A DNA stretch of 54,617 bases from Halorubrum sp. 48-1-W (lineage in GTDB: Archaea; Halobacteriota; Halobacteria; Halobacteriales; Haloferacaceae), in the NCBI RefSeq assembly GCF_003287355.1, contig NZ_QMIM01000014.1, positions 1 to 54,617 of the forward strand, read 5' to 3'. The notes under the pieces were generated by a model. The model did no database searches, was not told the DNA's origin, and saw only the letters and a list, made by a program, of their open reading frames with translations. Of the stretch, positions 16,598-24,795 are shown piece by piece; position 1 is the first letter of the stretch; every line of letters starts with the position of its first letter. The position numbers and the translations under genes are program-made.

Positions 16598-17512
16598 CGC
16601 CCGGGTTTCGTCGTCCGCCTCCTTCCACTCGCCGACGCCGGAGGGGTCGAGGTGGACGTGGACGTCCCCGACGTCCGTCAGGTCGCGTAGCCGCGTGACG
16701 AGCTCCGTCTCGATCTCGTGGGCTCGGCGGAGTGCCATCTCTCCGTCGACCTCGACGTGGACCTCCACCTCCAGGTCGGTCCCGTCGTAGAACACGCGGA
16801 GGTCGTGGACGCCGACGACCTCGGGGTGCTCGCGGAGCGTCTCGGTTATCCGCTCGCGGTCGCCCTCGGGCGGGGCCGCACCGACGATGTACGTGACGTT
16901 CTCCCTGCCGATGTCGACGCCCTGGTAGACGACGAGCAGGCTCACGATCGCCCCCGCGATCGGGTCGAGGATCGGGACGTCGAGGAAGACGCCGAACACC
17001 CCTATCACCGCGGCGACGGTGGTGTAGATGTCGTTGAGGCAGTCGACCGCGAGCGCGGAGAGTGCCGTCGACCCCAGCTCCGCGTTCACCCGCATCGTGT
17101 ACCAGTAGAGGACGTACATGTCGACCAGCGCGAACGCCAACGCGGCGAGCAGTAGTCGATTGAACCGGACGTCGGTCCCGAACCGGATCCCCTCGATCGA
17201 GCTCCACAGGAGGTTGAGCCCGAGGATGACGATCACCGCGCCGACGAAGAGCGCGGTCAGCGGCTCGATCCGCTGGTGGCCGTGGGGGTGTTCCGCGTCG
17301 GCAGCGTCGTACCGCGACCCACCCCAGACGAACACGACCGCGCTGGCGACGAGGTCCGCGACCGAGTGGGCCGCGTCGGCCAGAAGCGCCACGCTACCGA
17401 ACGCGAGCCCCGCAGCCCCCTCGACGAGGATCTTCGCGGCGTTGCCGAGGACGTTCACCCCGGCTGCCCGCCTGAACCGACGCTTCTCCTCGCCGAAGGG
17501 GGGAGCAGTCAT
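16586..17512 (-). CDS. Cation diffusion facilitator family metal exporter
   Basis: The product has 308 residues. Six membrane segments span about residues 12-205. Metal-site motifs are visible: HSVAD in the second helix and DCLND (DxxxD) in the fifth. A His-rich EHPHGHQR loop follows helix two. The cytoplasmic C-terminal domain (about 210-300) has the ferredoxin-like fold of CDF proteins (VVGVHDLRVFYDGTDLEVEVHVEVDG). It should export Zn, Mn or Fe in exchange for protons; the metal cannot be read from sequence alone. An ACTTAACA box about 28 nt before ATG 17512 supports the start and a leaderless transcript. Confidence 0.92.
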   Translation of the reverse strand: MTAPPFGEEKRRFRRAAGVNVLGNAAKILVEGAAGLAFGSVALLADAAHSVADLVASAVVFVWGGSRYDAADAEHPHGHQRIEPLTALFVGAVIVILGLNLLWSSIEGIRFGTDVRFNRLLLAALAFALVDMYVLYWYTMRVNAELGSTALSALAVDCLNDIYTTVAAVIGVFGVFLDVPILDPIAGAIVSLLVVYQGVDIGRENVTYIVGAAPPEGDRERITETLREHPEVVGVHDLRVFYDGTDLEVEVHVEVDGEMALRRAHEIETELVTRLRDLTDVGDVHVHLDPSGVGEWKEADDETRANDP

Positions 17513-17668
17513 GTGGGAACGTCGCTCGTCGCCGGTGTTAAGTGGTGCGTCACGACCCGGAGCCCGGTCGGGACCGACGGCGGTCGGCCACCGGAGTCGA
17601 CAGCGGTCGGCTATCGGATCCGATACTCGGCGGGCTGTGTTTAACCGTCTGGAGCGTCGAGGGCCGGC

Positions 17669-19075
17669 ATGTACCGTAGCGAGCGCGCCCAGAGCGAGCT
17701 GATCGGGACCGTGCTCCTCTTGGGGATCACGATCGCCGCCGTGACGGTCACGGTGACGACGGGGAGCGTCGCGCTCGGGGCCGTCACCGACGACGCGCAG
17801 TCAGCGGGCGTCGAGAACGGGATGTCCCAGTTCACCTCGCAGGCCAGCCTGGTCGCGCTCGGGGAGACGAACGCCAGGCGGTTCGACCTGGGCTCCGTCG
17901 ACGGCGGCGACCTCCGGCTCGACGAGGACGCCGGCCACGTCACGGTCCGGATCGAACGACCCGACGGGAACGTGACGAACGAATCGTACCGGCTCGGCAC
18001 GCTCGTCTACACGGGCGACGGACGGGAGATCGCGGTCCAGGGTGGCGGCGTCTGGTCGACGGACGGCACCCGCGGTCGGATGGTGTCGCCGCCGGAGTAC
18101 CACTACCGCGGGGAGACGCTCACGTTCCCCATCGTCCAGTTGACGGGGGACGGGTCCGACCCCTCGCGAGGGAGCGGGGTCGTCCGTCGGACCGGCGCCG
18201 GCGAGGACGTCTTCGCGAACGTGTCGAACCCGCTCGAGAACGGGACGGTCGTCGTCGAGGTCGAGAGCGACTACTACGAGGGGTGGTACGACTTCTTCAG
18301 CCAGCGGGCGGAAGGCGAGGTGACGAAGGACGACGCGAACAGGACGGCCACCGCACGGCTCGTGGTCCCCGGCGAGGTCGACCTGGACAAGCCGCTCTCG
18401 CTCGGTAGCGAGGACACGAGCACGGACGTCCCGCTCCACGAGGATGAGTACGAACTCGGCGCCTCTCACCCGTCGCCGTCCGCGATCATCGACGAGCGGA
18501 TCGAGAACGCCTCGACGAACGGAGAGAACGTCAGCGACTGTTTCGACAACAGCTCGTGTTCCTCGGGGATCTACCACGCCGACGGCGACGTGACGTTGAG
18601 CGACGACGTCGAGTTCGACACGACGGGCGGCGACGTCGTCATCGCGATCGACGGCGACTTCGATATCGGCGGCAACGACCTCCAGATCACCGACGGGACC
18701 GACAACGAGGTCCGGTACTACGTCAACGGCAGTCTCGAACTCAACAACCCGACGATCGGGACGACCGTGTCGACGGTGGACGCGAAACGGACCCAGTTCT
18801 ACGTGAACGGCGGGGTCGCGGAGAACACGAACGGGATCGGGAACGCGGAGATCGACGCGGTCATCTACGCGCCGAACGCGGACGTGGAGGCGAACGGCAA
18901 CCCCACGCTCAGGGGGGCGTTCGTGTTCGAACGGCTCGACCTCGGCGGTTCCTCGGAGATGGAGTACGACACGGACCTGAGCGGCCTCGACCTGACGATC
19001 ACGGGCGGCCCGGGACAGAGCCCGATCACGTACCTCCACGTGAGCCGGAACGAGGTCGAAGTCCGGTTCGACTAG
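17669..19075 (+). CDS. Exported pilin-like protein with beta-rich C-terminus
   Basis: The product has 468 residues. The N-terminus MYRSERAQSELIGTVLLLGITIAAV resembles archaeal class III signals (basic residues, a possible cut after RA, then a hydrophobic helix). The rest is extracellular in type, acidic, with many N-x-S/T sequons. Residues about 300-450 contain runs such as GDVVIAIDGDFDIGGNDLQI and AVIYAPNADVEANGNP, like the repetitive beta-solenoid architecture found in some surface proteins. It may belong to DUF7289-type haloarchaeal families, though I am not certain of the number. GTTTAACC lies about 27 nt before the ATG. It is convergent with the pilus operon and probably a secreted component of it. 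Confidence 0.82.
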   Translation: MYRSERAQSELIGTVLLLGITIAAVTVTVTTGSVALGAVTDDAQSAGVENGMSQFTSQASLVALGETNARRFDLGSVDGGDLRLDEDAGHVTVRIERPDGNVTNESYRLGTLVYTGDGREIAVQGGGVWSTDGTRGRMVSPPEYHYRGETLTFPIVQLTGDGSDPSRGSGVVRRTGAGEDVFANVSNPLENGTVVVEVESDYYEGWYDFFSQRAEGEVTKDDANRTATARLVVPGEVDLDKPLSLGSEDTSTDVPLHEDEYELGASHPSPSAIIDERIENASTNGENVSDCFDNSSCSSGIYHADGDVTLSDDVEFDTTGGDVVIAIDGDFDIGGNDLQITDGTDNEVRYYVNGSLELNNPTIGTTVSTVDAKRTQFYVNGGVAENTNGIGNAEIDAVIYAPNADVEANGNPTLRGAFVFERLDLGGSSEMEYDTDLSGLDLTITGGPGQSPITYLHVSRNEVEVRFD

Positions 19076-19123
19076 GGAGGAGGCCGGACCCCCTCGGCGC
19101 GGGGGACCGGCGCCGTCGACCGT

Positions 19124-19933
19124 TCACCGCCGGTAGGACACGTCGACGACGGTTACGCGGACGTAGACGACCTCGTCGCGATCGATCTCCGCGACCACCT
19201 CCCCGTCCGTCGTCGCCGACTCGTCGACGGTGAAGCCGTCAGCCTCGTCCAGGTATCGCTCCCACGCGTCCGCCCGCGGGGACTCGACGCGGATCCGAAC
19301 GGCGTCCGGATCAGCGCCTGCCTCCGGGTACTCGAAGCGGCGCAGTACGCCGGCGGAGGCCGATATCTGAACCGTCCCGTCGCCTTCCGCCGCCGTGGGG
19401 CCGTCGCCCGGACGGGTCCGGAGGAGGGGGATCACCGTCCGGTTCGGCTCGCCTTCCGTGGAGACGAACCCGGGCGTCGATCGGAACAGCGTCGTGTCCC
19501 CGTCCGTCCGGAACCGCGCGCCCGCGTCGTAACCCACGGTGGTCTCCCCCCGGGTGTACGTCACCGCGTGGACCGTCCGAGTCGTGTGGTTCCCGACCCG
19601 TGTTCCGTTCTTGACCTGTTCTATCGTGACGTTCGTCGTCGACGACAACGAGAGCTCGCCGCCGCTGAGCCGGACCTCGGTCGCGCGGCTCGGGTCGCCG
19701 TGCCGCGCGACGTCCCGGAGGTTGTCGTCGAGGACGTCGAACGCGCGCTCAACGTTCTCGATCCGCTCGGCGTCGCGCCGGTCCTCGAGCCCGCCCATCC
19801 CGACGGCGAACACCGACGTGATCGTCGCCGTGACGAGCGCGAACACGAGCACGTAGCCCACGACGTCGCTGACCGCCCGCCCGTCCGGGGCACGGAACCG
19901 CGACTCCGAGGCCCCCCGACGGCCGCGGGTCAT
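19124..19933 (-). CDS. Pilin-like exported protein, last gene of the appendage operon
   Basis: The product has 269 residues. After a basic N-terminal stretch comes GRAVSDVVGYVLVFALVTATITSVFAV, a class III-like junction followed by one hydrophobic helix, as in archaeal pilins. Residues about 55-75 (ERIENVERAFDVLDDNLRDVARHG) form a conserved-looking helix; the remainder is beta-rich and acidic. Its ATG overlaps the previous gene's stop (ATGA). It belongs to the group of small exported proteins that accompany Tad-like ATPase/platform pairs in haloarchaea. Specific role, such as minor pilin or tip protein, is inferred. Confidence 0.8.
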   Translation of the reverse strand: MTRGRRGASESRFRAPDGRAVSDVVGYVLVFALVTATITSVFAVGMGGLEDRRDAERIENVERAFDVLDDNLRDVARHGDPSRATEVRLSGGELSLSSTTNVTIEQVKNGTRVGNHTTRTVHAVTYTRGETTVGYDAGARFRTDGDTTLFRSTPGFVSTEGEPNRTVIPLLRTRPGDGPTAAEGDGTVQISASAGVLRRFEYPEAGADPDAVRIRVESPRADAWERYLDEADGFTVDESATTDGEVVAEIDRDEVVYVRVTVVDVSYRR

Positions 19934-20460
19934 CGCTCGGACACCTCCAGGACGCCCGCGTTCGGATCGGCGTCGTCGGCGACGTAGGCGATCCGCACCG
20001 GCCCGCCGCGGAGCGTCGTCGGCTCGACCGTGACCCTGGAGCGGTGGGGGACTTGGATGCTCGCGCTCGGACGCTCCGTCCGGAGGCGGACGGCGTCGGC
20101 GGTGACCTCGATCGTGTACGGGACCCCGGCCATCCGCGTCGGGAGGTCGACGTCGACGGCGGCGGTCACGTTCGCCTCGCCGGCGTCGAGGTCGGGGTCG
20201 GTCCGTCCCGCCTCCGCCAGCCGGGCGAGCCGGTCCGCGCCCTCGAGTTCCGCCGTCAGCTTCTCGCCGGTAACCGTCAGGTCACCACGGACCGCGCGGT
20301 CGGTCTGGGAGTCGACGACGCCGCCGACGCCGATGACGATCCCCGAGAGCAACGCGGCCCCGATCGCGAGCGTCAACACGTACCCGACGGTCGTGCTCAC
20401 CGCCCGCTCGTCGCCGCGGAGGGGGCCGGTCGGACCGTCCGGACGGGCGGGCTCACGCAC
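19930..20460 (-). CDS. Pilin-like exported protein
   Basis: The product has 176 residues from GTG 20460 (VREPARPDG), which overlaps the previous stop by 8 nt; a second GTG lies 9 nt further up. No ATG precedes the membrane helix in this frame within reach. The key segment is ERAVSTTVGYVLTLAIGAALLSGIVIGVGG, a class III-like signal with hydrophobic helix, then DSQTDRAVRGDLTVTGEKLTAELEGADRLARLA, a helix seen in related proteins. The C-terminal 90 residues are beta-rich. It overlaps its neighbours on both sides, so the operon is tightly coupled. Confidence 0.75.
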   Translation of the reverse strand: MREPARPDGPTGPLRGDERAVSTTVGYVLTLAIGAALLSGIVIGVGGVVDSQTDRAVRGDLTVTGEKLTAELEGADRLARLAEAGRTDPDLDAGEANVTAAVDVDLPTRMAGVPYTIEVTADAVRLRTERPSASIQVPHRSRVTVEPTTLRGGPVRIAYVADDADPNAGVLEVSER

Positions 20461-21463
20461 GCGGCTCACCCGGGGCGACCCGGACCGTGGTCTCGAACCG
20501 GAGGTCCGCCGTTCGGTAGCGGAGGTCGACCGTCGCGTCGTAGACGGCGGGCGAGGTCCCGTCGTGGTCGGCGTCGGGGTCCGCCCCCGTCGGCCGCGGT
20601 CGGACGGTCGCGGTCGCGGTCCCATCCGCCGCGTCGGCGTTCGCGAGGCGGATCGCGTAGGAGTCGGCGGGCGTGACCAGTTCCGTCGGCCAGACGCCGA
20701 CACAGCGGTTCCCCTCGAGGCGTTCGTCGGCGAGGCCGAAGCGTTCGCCGGTGAGGTCGAGTCGGACCGCGTCGCCGGGGTCGACCGCGACCGAACAGCG
20801 AACCGTCGGCGTCCCCCCGTCGCTCCCCGTCGCGACGACGACGTCGCCCGACCCGTTCCGGTAGACGTACACCTCCCGGCCGTTCGGGAGCGCGGACCCG
20901 TCGAACCCGACGTGGAACGCGTCGTCGGACGCGTTGCTCGCGGTCGTAGTGGCCAGTTCGTCGGCCTCGAGCTCCAGGGTGAACCCCCGCGTCCGGTTGA
21001 TCCCACCGGCGAAGGTGTACGCCGTCGCGTTCGTGTCGTTCGAAAGCGACGTGGCGTTGCCGTCGGTCGTGACGTACGTCCCCCGCGTGAGCTGTGAGCC
21101 GTCGGTGGCGAGATGGACCGTCCCGCCGCGATCGGCGTCGCTCCGCGCCATCCGTCGGTCGAGGTCGGCGACGCCCGCGACGACGGTGTCGTTCGCGACG
21201 GTGTGGTTCCTCGGTTCCGCCCGGTTCGTCGCGTCGATCAGTTCCCCGACGCCGCCGACCGCGGTCGCCCTGACGTCCGCCGCCTCGCGGTCGGCCCCCT
21301 CGACGCCGCGCGTGGCGAGGTTCTCGCCGTAGATCGTGGCGTTCAACAGGACGACGAGCGCGACGAGCGAGACCGCCATCACGAGCCCGGCGACGATGAG
21401 TAGCTGGCCGCGGTCGGCGTCGCGGAACCCCCCGTCGGGGCCGCGGGGGATCACATCCGCCAT
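20453..21463 (-). CDS. Pilin-like exported protein with large extracellular domain
   Basis: The product has 336 residues. It begins MADVIPRGPDGGFRDADRGQLLIVAG and continues VMAVSLVALVVLL: DRGQ followed by a hydrophobic helix, again like a pilin signal. About 285 residues follow, acidic and with several N-x-S/T sites (NHT, NGS, NDT, NRT), consistent with a glycosylated surface domain. It resembles the haloarchaeal DUF7261-type family as I remember it. The gene overlaps the next upstream gene by 13 nt and the next downstream one by 8 nt. Confidence 0.8.
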   Translation of the reverse strand: MADVIPRGPDGGFRDADRGQLLIVAGLVMAVSLVALVVLLNATIYGENLATRGVEGADREAADVRATAVGGVGELIDATNRAEPRNHTVANDTVVAGVADLDRRMARSDADRGGTVHLATDGSQLTRGTYVTTDGNATSLSNDTNATAYTFAGGINRTRGFTLELEADELATTTASNASDDAFHVGFDGSALPNGREVYVYRNGSGDVVVATGSDGGTPTVRCSVAVDPGDAVRLDLTGERFGLADERLEGNRCVGVWPTELVTPADSYAIRLANADAADGTATATVRPRPTGADPDADHDGTSPAVYDATVDLRYRTADLRFETTVRVAPGEPRA

Positions 21464-22098
21464 GTGGTGATGCGCACCTCCAGGTGGTTGTAGGTCGGCC
21501 CGTCGTCGACGGGCGGCGCGTAGAACGCCTCGTCGGGGTCCGACGCGACCGCCGACAGCGTCCGGTCCTCGAAACCCGACGCGGACAGGGTGGTGTCGTT
21601 CGACACCGTCACCGTCCGTCTCGCCGTCACCGCGTTGTCGCTCGGGGTTCCCATGTACACCATGTCCTGTCGTTTCACCGGGGCGTCGTCGTAGCCCGTC
21701 GAGTCGACGTGATAGTACACGTGGACGTTGAAGGCGATCCGCCGCTCGAGGAACGCCCGGTCGAGGGCGTCGCCGAAGGCGTTCGGCGGCCCCCCCTCGG
21801 AGTAGTACGTCCGCTCCTCGCTCCGCGGGTCGAACCCGGGCGGGTCGGTCGTCGCGTTGCCCGGGTGCCAGTCGAGGACGGCCTCGCGGAGGTCGCCGTT
21901 GGCGGCGCTCGTCTCGAGGAGGTCGGTCGCGGCCGCCCGCTGTTGGTTCTCGATGTGTTGGTTCGACGTGCTCGCGGACAGCGGCGTCACGGCCGTCGCC
22001 TGGAGCGCGAACGTGAGCCCCGCGACGAGCAGCATCGCCGCCACGAACGCCTCCAGGGTGTGTGCCTGTCCGCGGTCGTCACGTCGTGGTATCCACAT
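21451..22098 (-). CDS. Pilin-like exported protein (DUF7288-like)
   Basis: The product has 215 residues. MWIPRRDDRGQAHTLEAF is followed by a helix (VAAMLLVAGLTFALQATAV) and then TPLSASTSNQHIENQQR, a combination typical of a haloarchaeal family I associate with DUF7288. It contains E at position +6 after the RG|Q junction, as in pilin-like signals. The ATG at 22098 lies 2 nt after the previous stop; a GTG just before it is a less likely start. The C-terminal region is beta-rich. Probably a minor pilin or pseudopilin of the adjacent secretion ATPase. Confidence 0.8.
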   Translation of the reverse strand: MWIPRRDDRGQAHTLEAFVAAMLLVAGLTFALQATAVTPLSASTSNQHIENQQRAAATDLLETSAANGDLREAVLDWHPGNATTDPPGFDPRSEERTYYSEGGPPNAFGDALDRAFLERRIAFNVHVYYHVDSTGYDDAPVKRQDMVYMGTPSDNAVTARRTVTVSNDTTLSASGFEDRTLSAVASDPDEAFYAPPVDDGPTYNHLEVRITTWRM

Positions 22099-22100
22099 CG

Positions 22101-22733
22101 TCACCACACCCGCACCGTGAGCCGGTACTGCGTTCCCTGGAGCGAGACGACGCGTCCGGAGACGGCCACCCCGTCGGTCGCCGTGCTGGCGTCGGCGCTC
22201 GACCTGCGCAACTCTCCCGCGACGACCCCGTGTCGCGTCTCGAGGTCGACTGTGACCGGGTTCGTCGCCGGCTCGGTCTCGTTCAGCTCGTGGACGACGA
22301 CCTGGACGTCGCCGTCGATCCCGAACAGCTCGTCGGGGTCCGTCTCGGCGTCGAACGGACACCCCGCGTCGTCCTCGAGCGTCGCGTTCGCCGTGAAGAA
22401 CGCGACGGTACACGCCGGCGAGAGCACGCCCGGTTCGGTCGGCGCGTGGAGGGCTGCCGACCCGGAGGCGTTCGCGGGGACGCCGAACAGGTCGACCGCC
22501 CCGTCGGCGACCCGGTCGGAAACGAGCGGCGAGGCGGAGTCGGCGACGGCGAACGGCTCGAAGAGCGTCGGGACGAACGCGACGACGAAGGCGAGCGCGA
22601 GCAGGAACACGCCCGCGCCCACGGCGAAGTCGATCTGGGTCTGCCCCCGGCGGTCCCGGCGGCTCCCGTCCACACCGGTAGCCTGGCGGCTCCCGTCTAC
22701 GCCGGCGACCCGGCGGGGTCGCTCACCCGACAT
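22101..22733 (-). CDS. Pilin-like exported protein (DUF7287-like)
   Basis: The product has 210 residues. A basic N-terminus holding a short repeat (VAGVDGSRQATGVDGSR) precedes DRRGQTQIDFAVGAGVFLLALAFVVAFV, a class III-like signal with acidic residue five positions after the junction. Two Cys residues (SPACT and AGCPF) could form a disulfide outside the cell. The start overlaps the stop of the TadC-like gene by 11 nt. It is the first of five consecutive pilin-like genes. Confidence 0.8.
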   Translation of the reverse strand: MSGERPRRVAGVDGSRQATGVDGSRRDRRGQTQIDFAVGAGVFLLALAFVVAFVPTLFEPFAVADSASPLVSDRVADGAVDLFGVPANASGSAALHAPTEPGVLSPACTVAFFTANATLEDDAGCPFDAETDPDELFGIDGDVQVVVHELNETEPATNPVTVDLETRHGVVAGELRRSSADASTATDGVAVSGRVVSLQGTQYRLTVRVW

Positions 22734-24768
22734 AGATCCACACCCCCAGCGCGAGCGTCATCAGCGTCACGGCGAACTTCACCCCGGAGAGGAGCTCCGC
22801 GTTCCGGATGTAGCCGGCGATGAACCCGGAGAGCACGGCCTGGATCGTCACCGCGTGGAAGAACAGCATCGAGAGCACGTCGGGGTCGACGCCGCCGCCG
22901 CCACCGAACCCGGCCCCGCCCGCCGCGCCGCTGCCGGAGGCGGCCTCCGCACCCTGGGAGAGCCCGCCCATCACGTCGATGAACTGCGTCTGGAGGATCG
23001 CCATCACCCCGAGTAAGGTGACGTAGGTCATGACGATGATCGCCACCTGCATCCGGGTCCGCGACCGACGCTCGCGCTCGATGTCGTCCTGGTTCTCGGA
23101 GGCCTGCGCCGCGGTGGTCAACACGTCCGTGATCTGTGAGGAGGCCTCCTGCGCCTCGACGATCAGCTTCACCGTCCGCGCGATCCGTGGGACCGCGTAC
23201 TTGTTGTTGAACTCGACGAGGGCGTCGCGCAGGCTCATCCCGTAGTTCACCTTGGCGTGGATCACCTCGAACTCCTCCGCGAGGGTTCCCGAGGAGGTAT
23301 CCGCGACGGTCCGGACCGACTCGAGGAGCGTCTGTCCCGTGTCGTTGGCCGACGAGAGCTTCCGGAGGTTCTCCGAGAGCTTCCCCGTGACCGTCCGCTT
23401 GGCGCGCTGGTCCCACTCGTAGAACGTCGCGAGCGGGATCAACGTCAGATAGCTCGGGACGTACACCCAGATAAACGCCGACCAGACCGGGCGGGCGATC
23501 CAGCCGTCGACGGTGGTCGGCGCGGACCCCGAGACGACCGCGACGGCGAGCAGCGCCAGCGAGGCCGGGATCGTCATCGCGAGGGTGTAAAGCGGGTTAT
23601 CCCGCAGGAAGTGGTGTGGGGCTGCGAGGATCCGTTTCGTCTTGTAGGTTCCCTCGCGGTCGCGGATCCGGTCGAAGACCCCCGCCCGCCCGACGAACGC
23701 TTCGATCAACCCGAAGTGGAGCAGTCCCTCGCGGCTCGTCTGTCGGAGCCGATCGCTGCCGCCGTCGGGTCGGAGGACACCGTCGCCCGGCTCGTCCTGT
23801 TTGACGGTCGAGACCAACACGAGGAACCCGGCCCCGGTCAGCGGGATGAGGGCGTACACCGTCGCGTACAGCACGAAGTCGTCGGACTCCCCCATCATCC
23901 CCATGATCACGAGGATGATGATGAGGAGCAGGGGGAACAACGAGAGCGTCATGTACATCTCCCCGAACAGCTCCAACGTCTCGAGAGTCATCTCGCGCTC
24001 CTGTTTGGACGTCCGGAGGTGTTTCTCCTTTTTGTCCTTCAGGAAGGGCTCCATCTCGCCGCCGGAGTTGATGATGGAGAGCATGTCCGCGAGGAACTGT
24101 GACAGCTCGTCGGAGGGCGTCTCCATCGACTGCTTCCGGATGGCGTTCCGGTAGTCGGTCCCGAAGTACTCCGTCTCGTTGATGACGTTTTGGAACTCCC
24201 GTGAGACCTCGCCGTAGGTGTCCTCCGCGATCGCCATCGCCCGCAGGATCTCGAGTTGGTTGAGCCCGCCGACCGACAGCGCGTACATGAAGGAGATGGA
24301 GTCGGCGAGGAGCATGTTGATCTCACGCTCCCGACTCGACGACCGCGAGTACGGCACCGCGAGGAGCCCCCCGAACCCCGTCGCGAACCCGATCGACCCG
24401 AAGACGGCGCCGCTGCCGACGACCGCCACCGGGACCACGAGTGCCCGCATCGCTTCCCGGGTCGCCGGGTTCGGCACGGGGATCCCGAGCGAGAGCGCCT
24501 CCGGCGAGAGCAATCCGGTCGCGAACACGCCGTACCCCAGAACCGTCCCGACGACGGCGAGGGCGACGCCGACCAGCACGCCCACGCCGAGCGCCCGGGA
24601 GACGTACATCTCGACCTGATCGGACATCCGCGCTTCCGCGAGCTTGCGCTCGACGTCGCCGACGAGGTCGCCGTCCGGATCGAAGAGCAGGCCGAAGATC
24701 GGGTAGAACAGCTGCCCGAGGAGGTCCCCGTCGACCGAGTCGCCGCCGACGCCCGCGTCGAGGCTCAT
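22723..24768 (-). CDS. Type II/IV secretion platform protein, TadC/GspF family
   Basis: The product has 681 residues. It contains two type II secretion F domains, one at about 155-330 (SISFMYALSVGGLNQLEILRAMA) and one at about 455-600 (LSENLRKLSSANDTGQTLLESV), each followed by hydrophobic segments, for around eight or nine membrane helices in all. Such proteins form the inner-membrane platform that works with the ATPase to assemble pili. It starts 27 nt after the ATPase stop, in the same operon. A Gly-rich loop (SGSGAAGGAGFGGGGG) near the C-terminus is unusual. The double-domain layout is common in archaeal Tad-type platforms. Confidence 0.9.
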   Translation of the reverse strand: MSLDAGVGGDSVDGDLLGQLFYPIFGLLFDPDGDLVGDVERKLAEARMSDQVEMYVSRALGVGVLVGVALAVVGTVLGYGVFATGLLSPEALSLGIPVPNPATREAMRALVVPVAVVGSGAVFGSIGFATGFGGLLAVPYSRSSSREREINMLLADSISFMYALSVGGLNQLEILRAMAIAEDTYGEVSREFQNVINETEYFGTDYRNAIRKQSMETPSDELSQFLADMLSIINSGGEMEPFLKDKKEKHLRTSKQEREMTLETLELFGEMYMTLSLFPLLLIIILVIMGMMGESDDFVLYATVYALIPLTGAGFLVLVSTVKQDEPGDGVLRPDGGSDRLRQTSREGLLHFGLIEAFVGRAGVFDRIRDREGTYKTKRILAAPHHFLRDNPLYTLAMTIPASLALLAVAVVSGSAPTTVDGWIARPVWSAFIWVYVPSYLTLIPLATFYEWDQRAKRTVTGKLSENLRKLSSANDTGQTLLESVRTVADTSSGTLAEEFEVIHAKVNYGMSLRDALVEFNNKYAVPRIARTVKLIVEAQEASSQITDVLTTAAQASENQDDIERERRSRTRMQVAIIVMTYVTLLGVMAILQTQFIDVMGGLSQGAEAASGSGAAGGAGFGGGGGVDPDVLSMLFFHAVTIQAVLSGFIAGYIRNAELLSGVKFAVTLMTLALGVWIYVG

Positions 24769-24795
24769 CGAAGCTCCCGGCGGGAGATCACGGCG

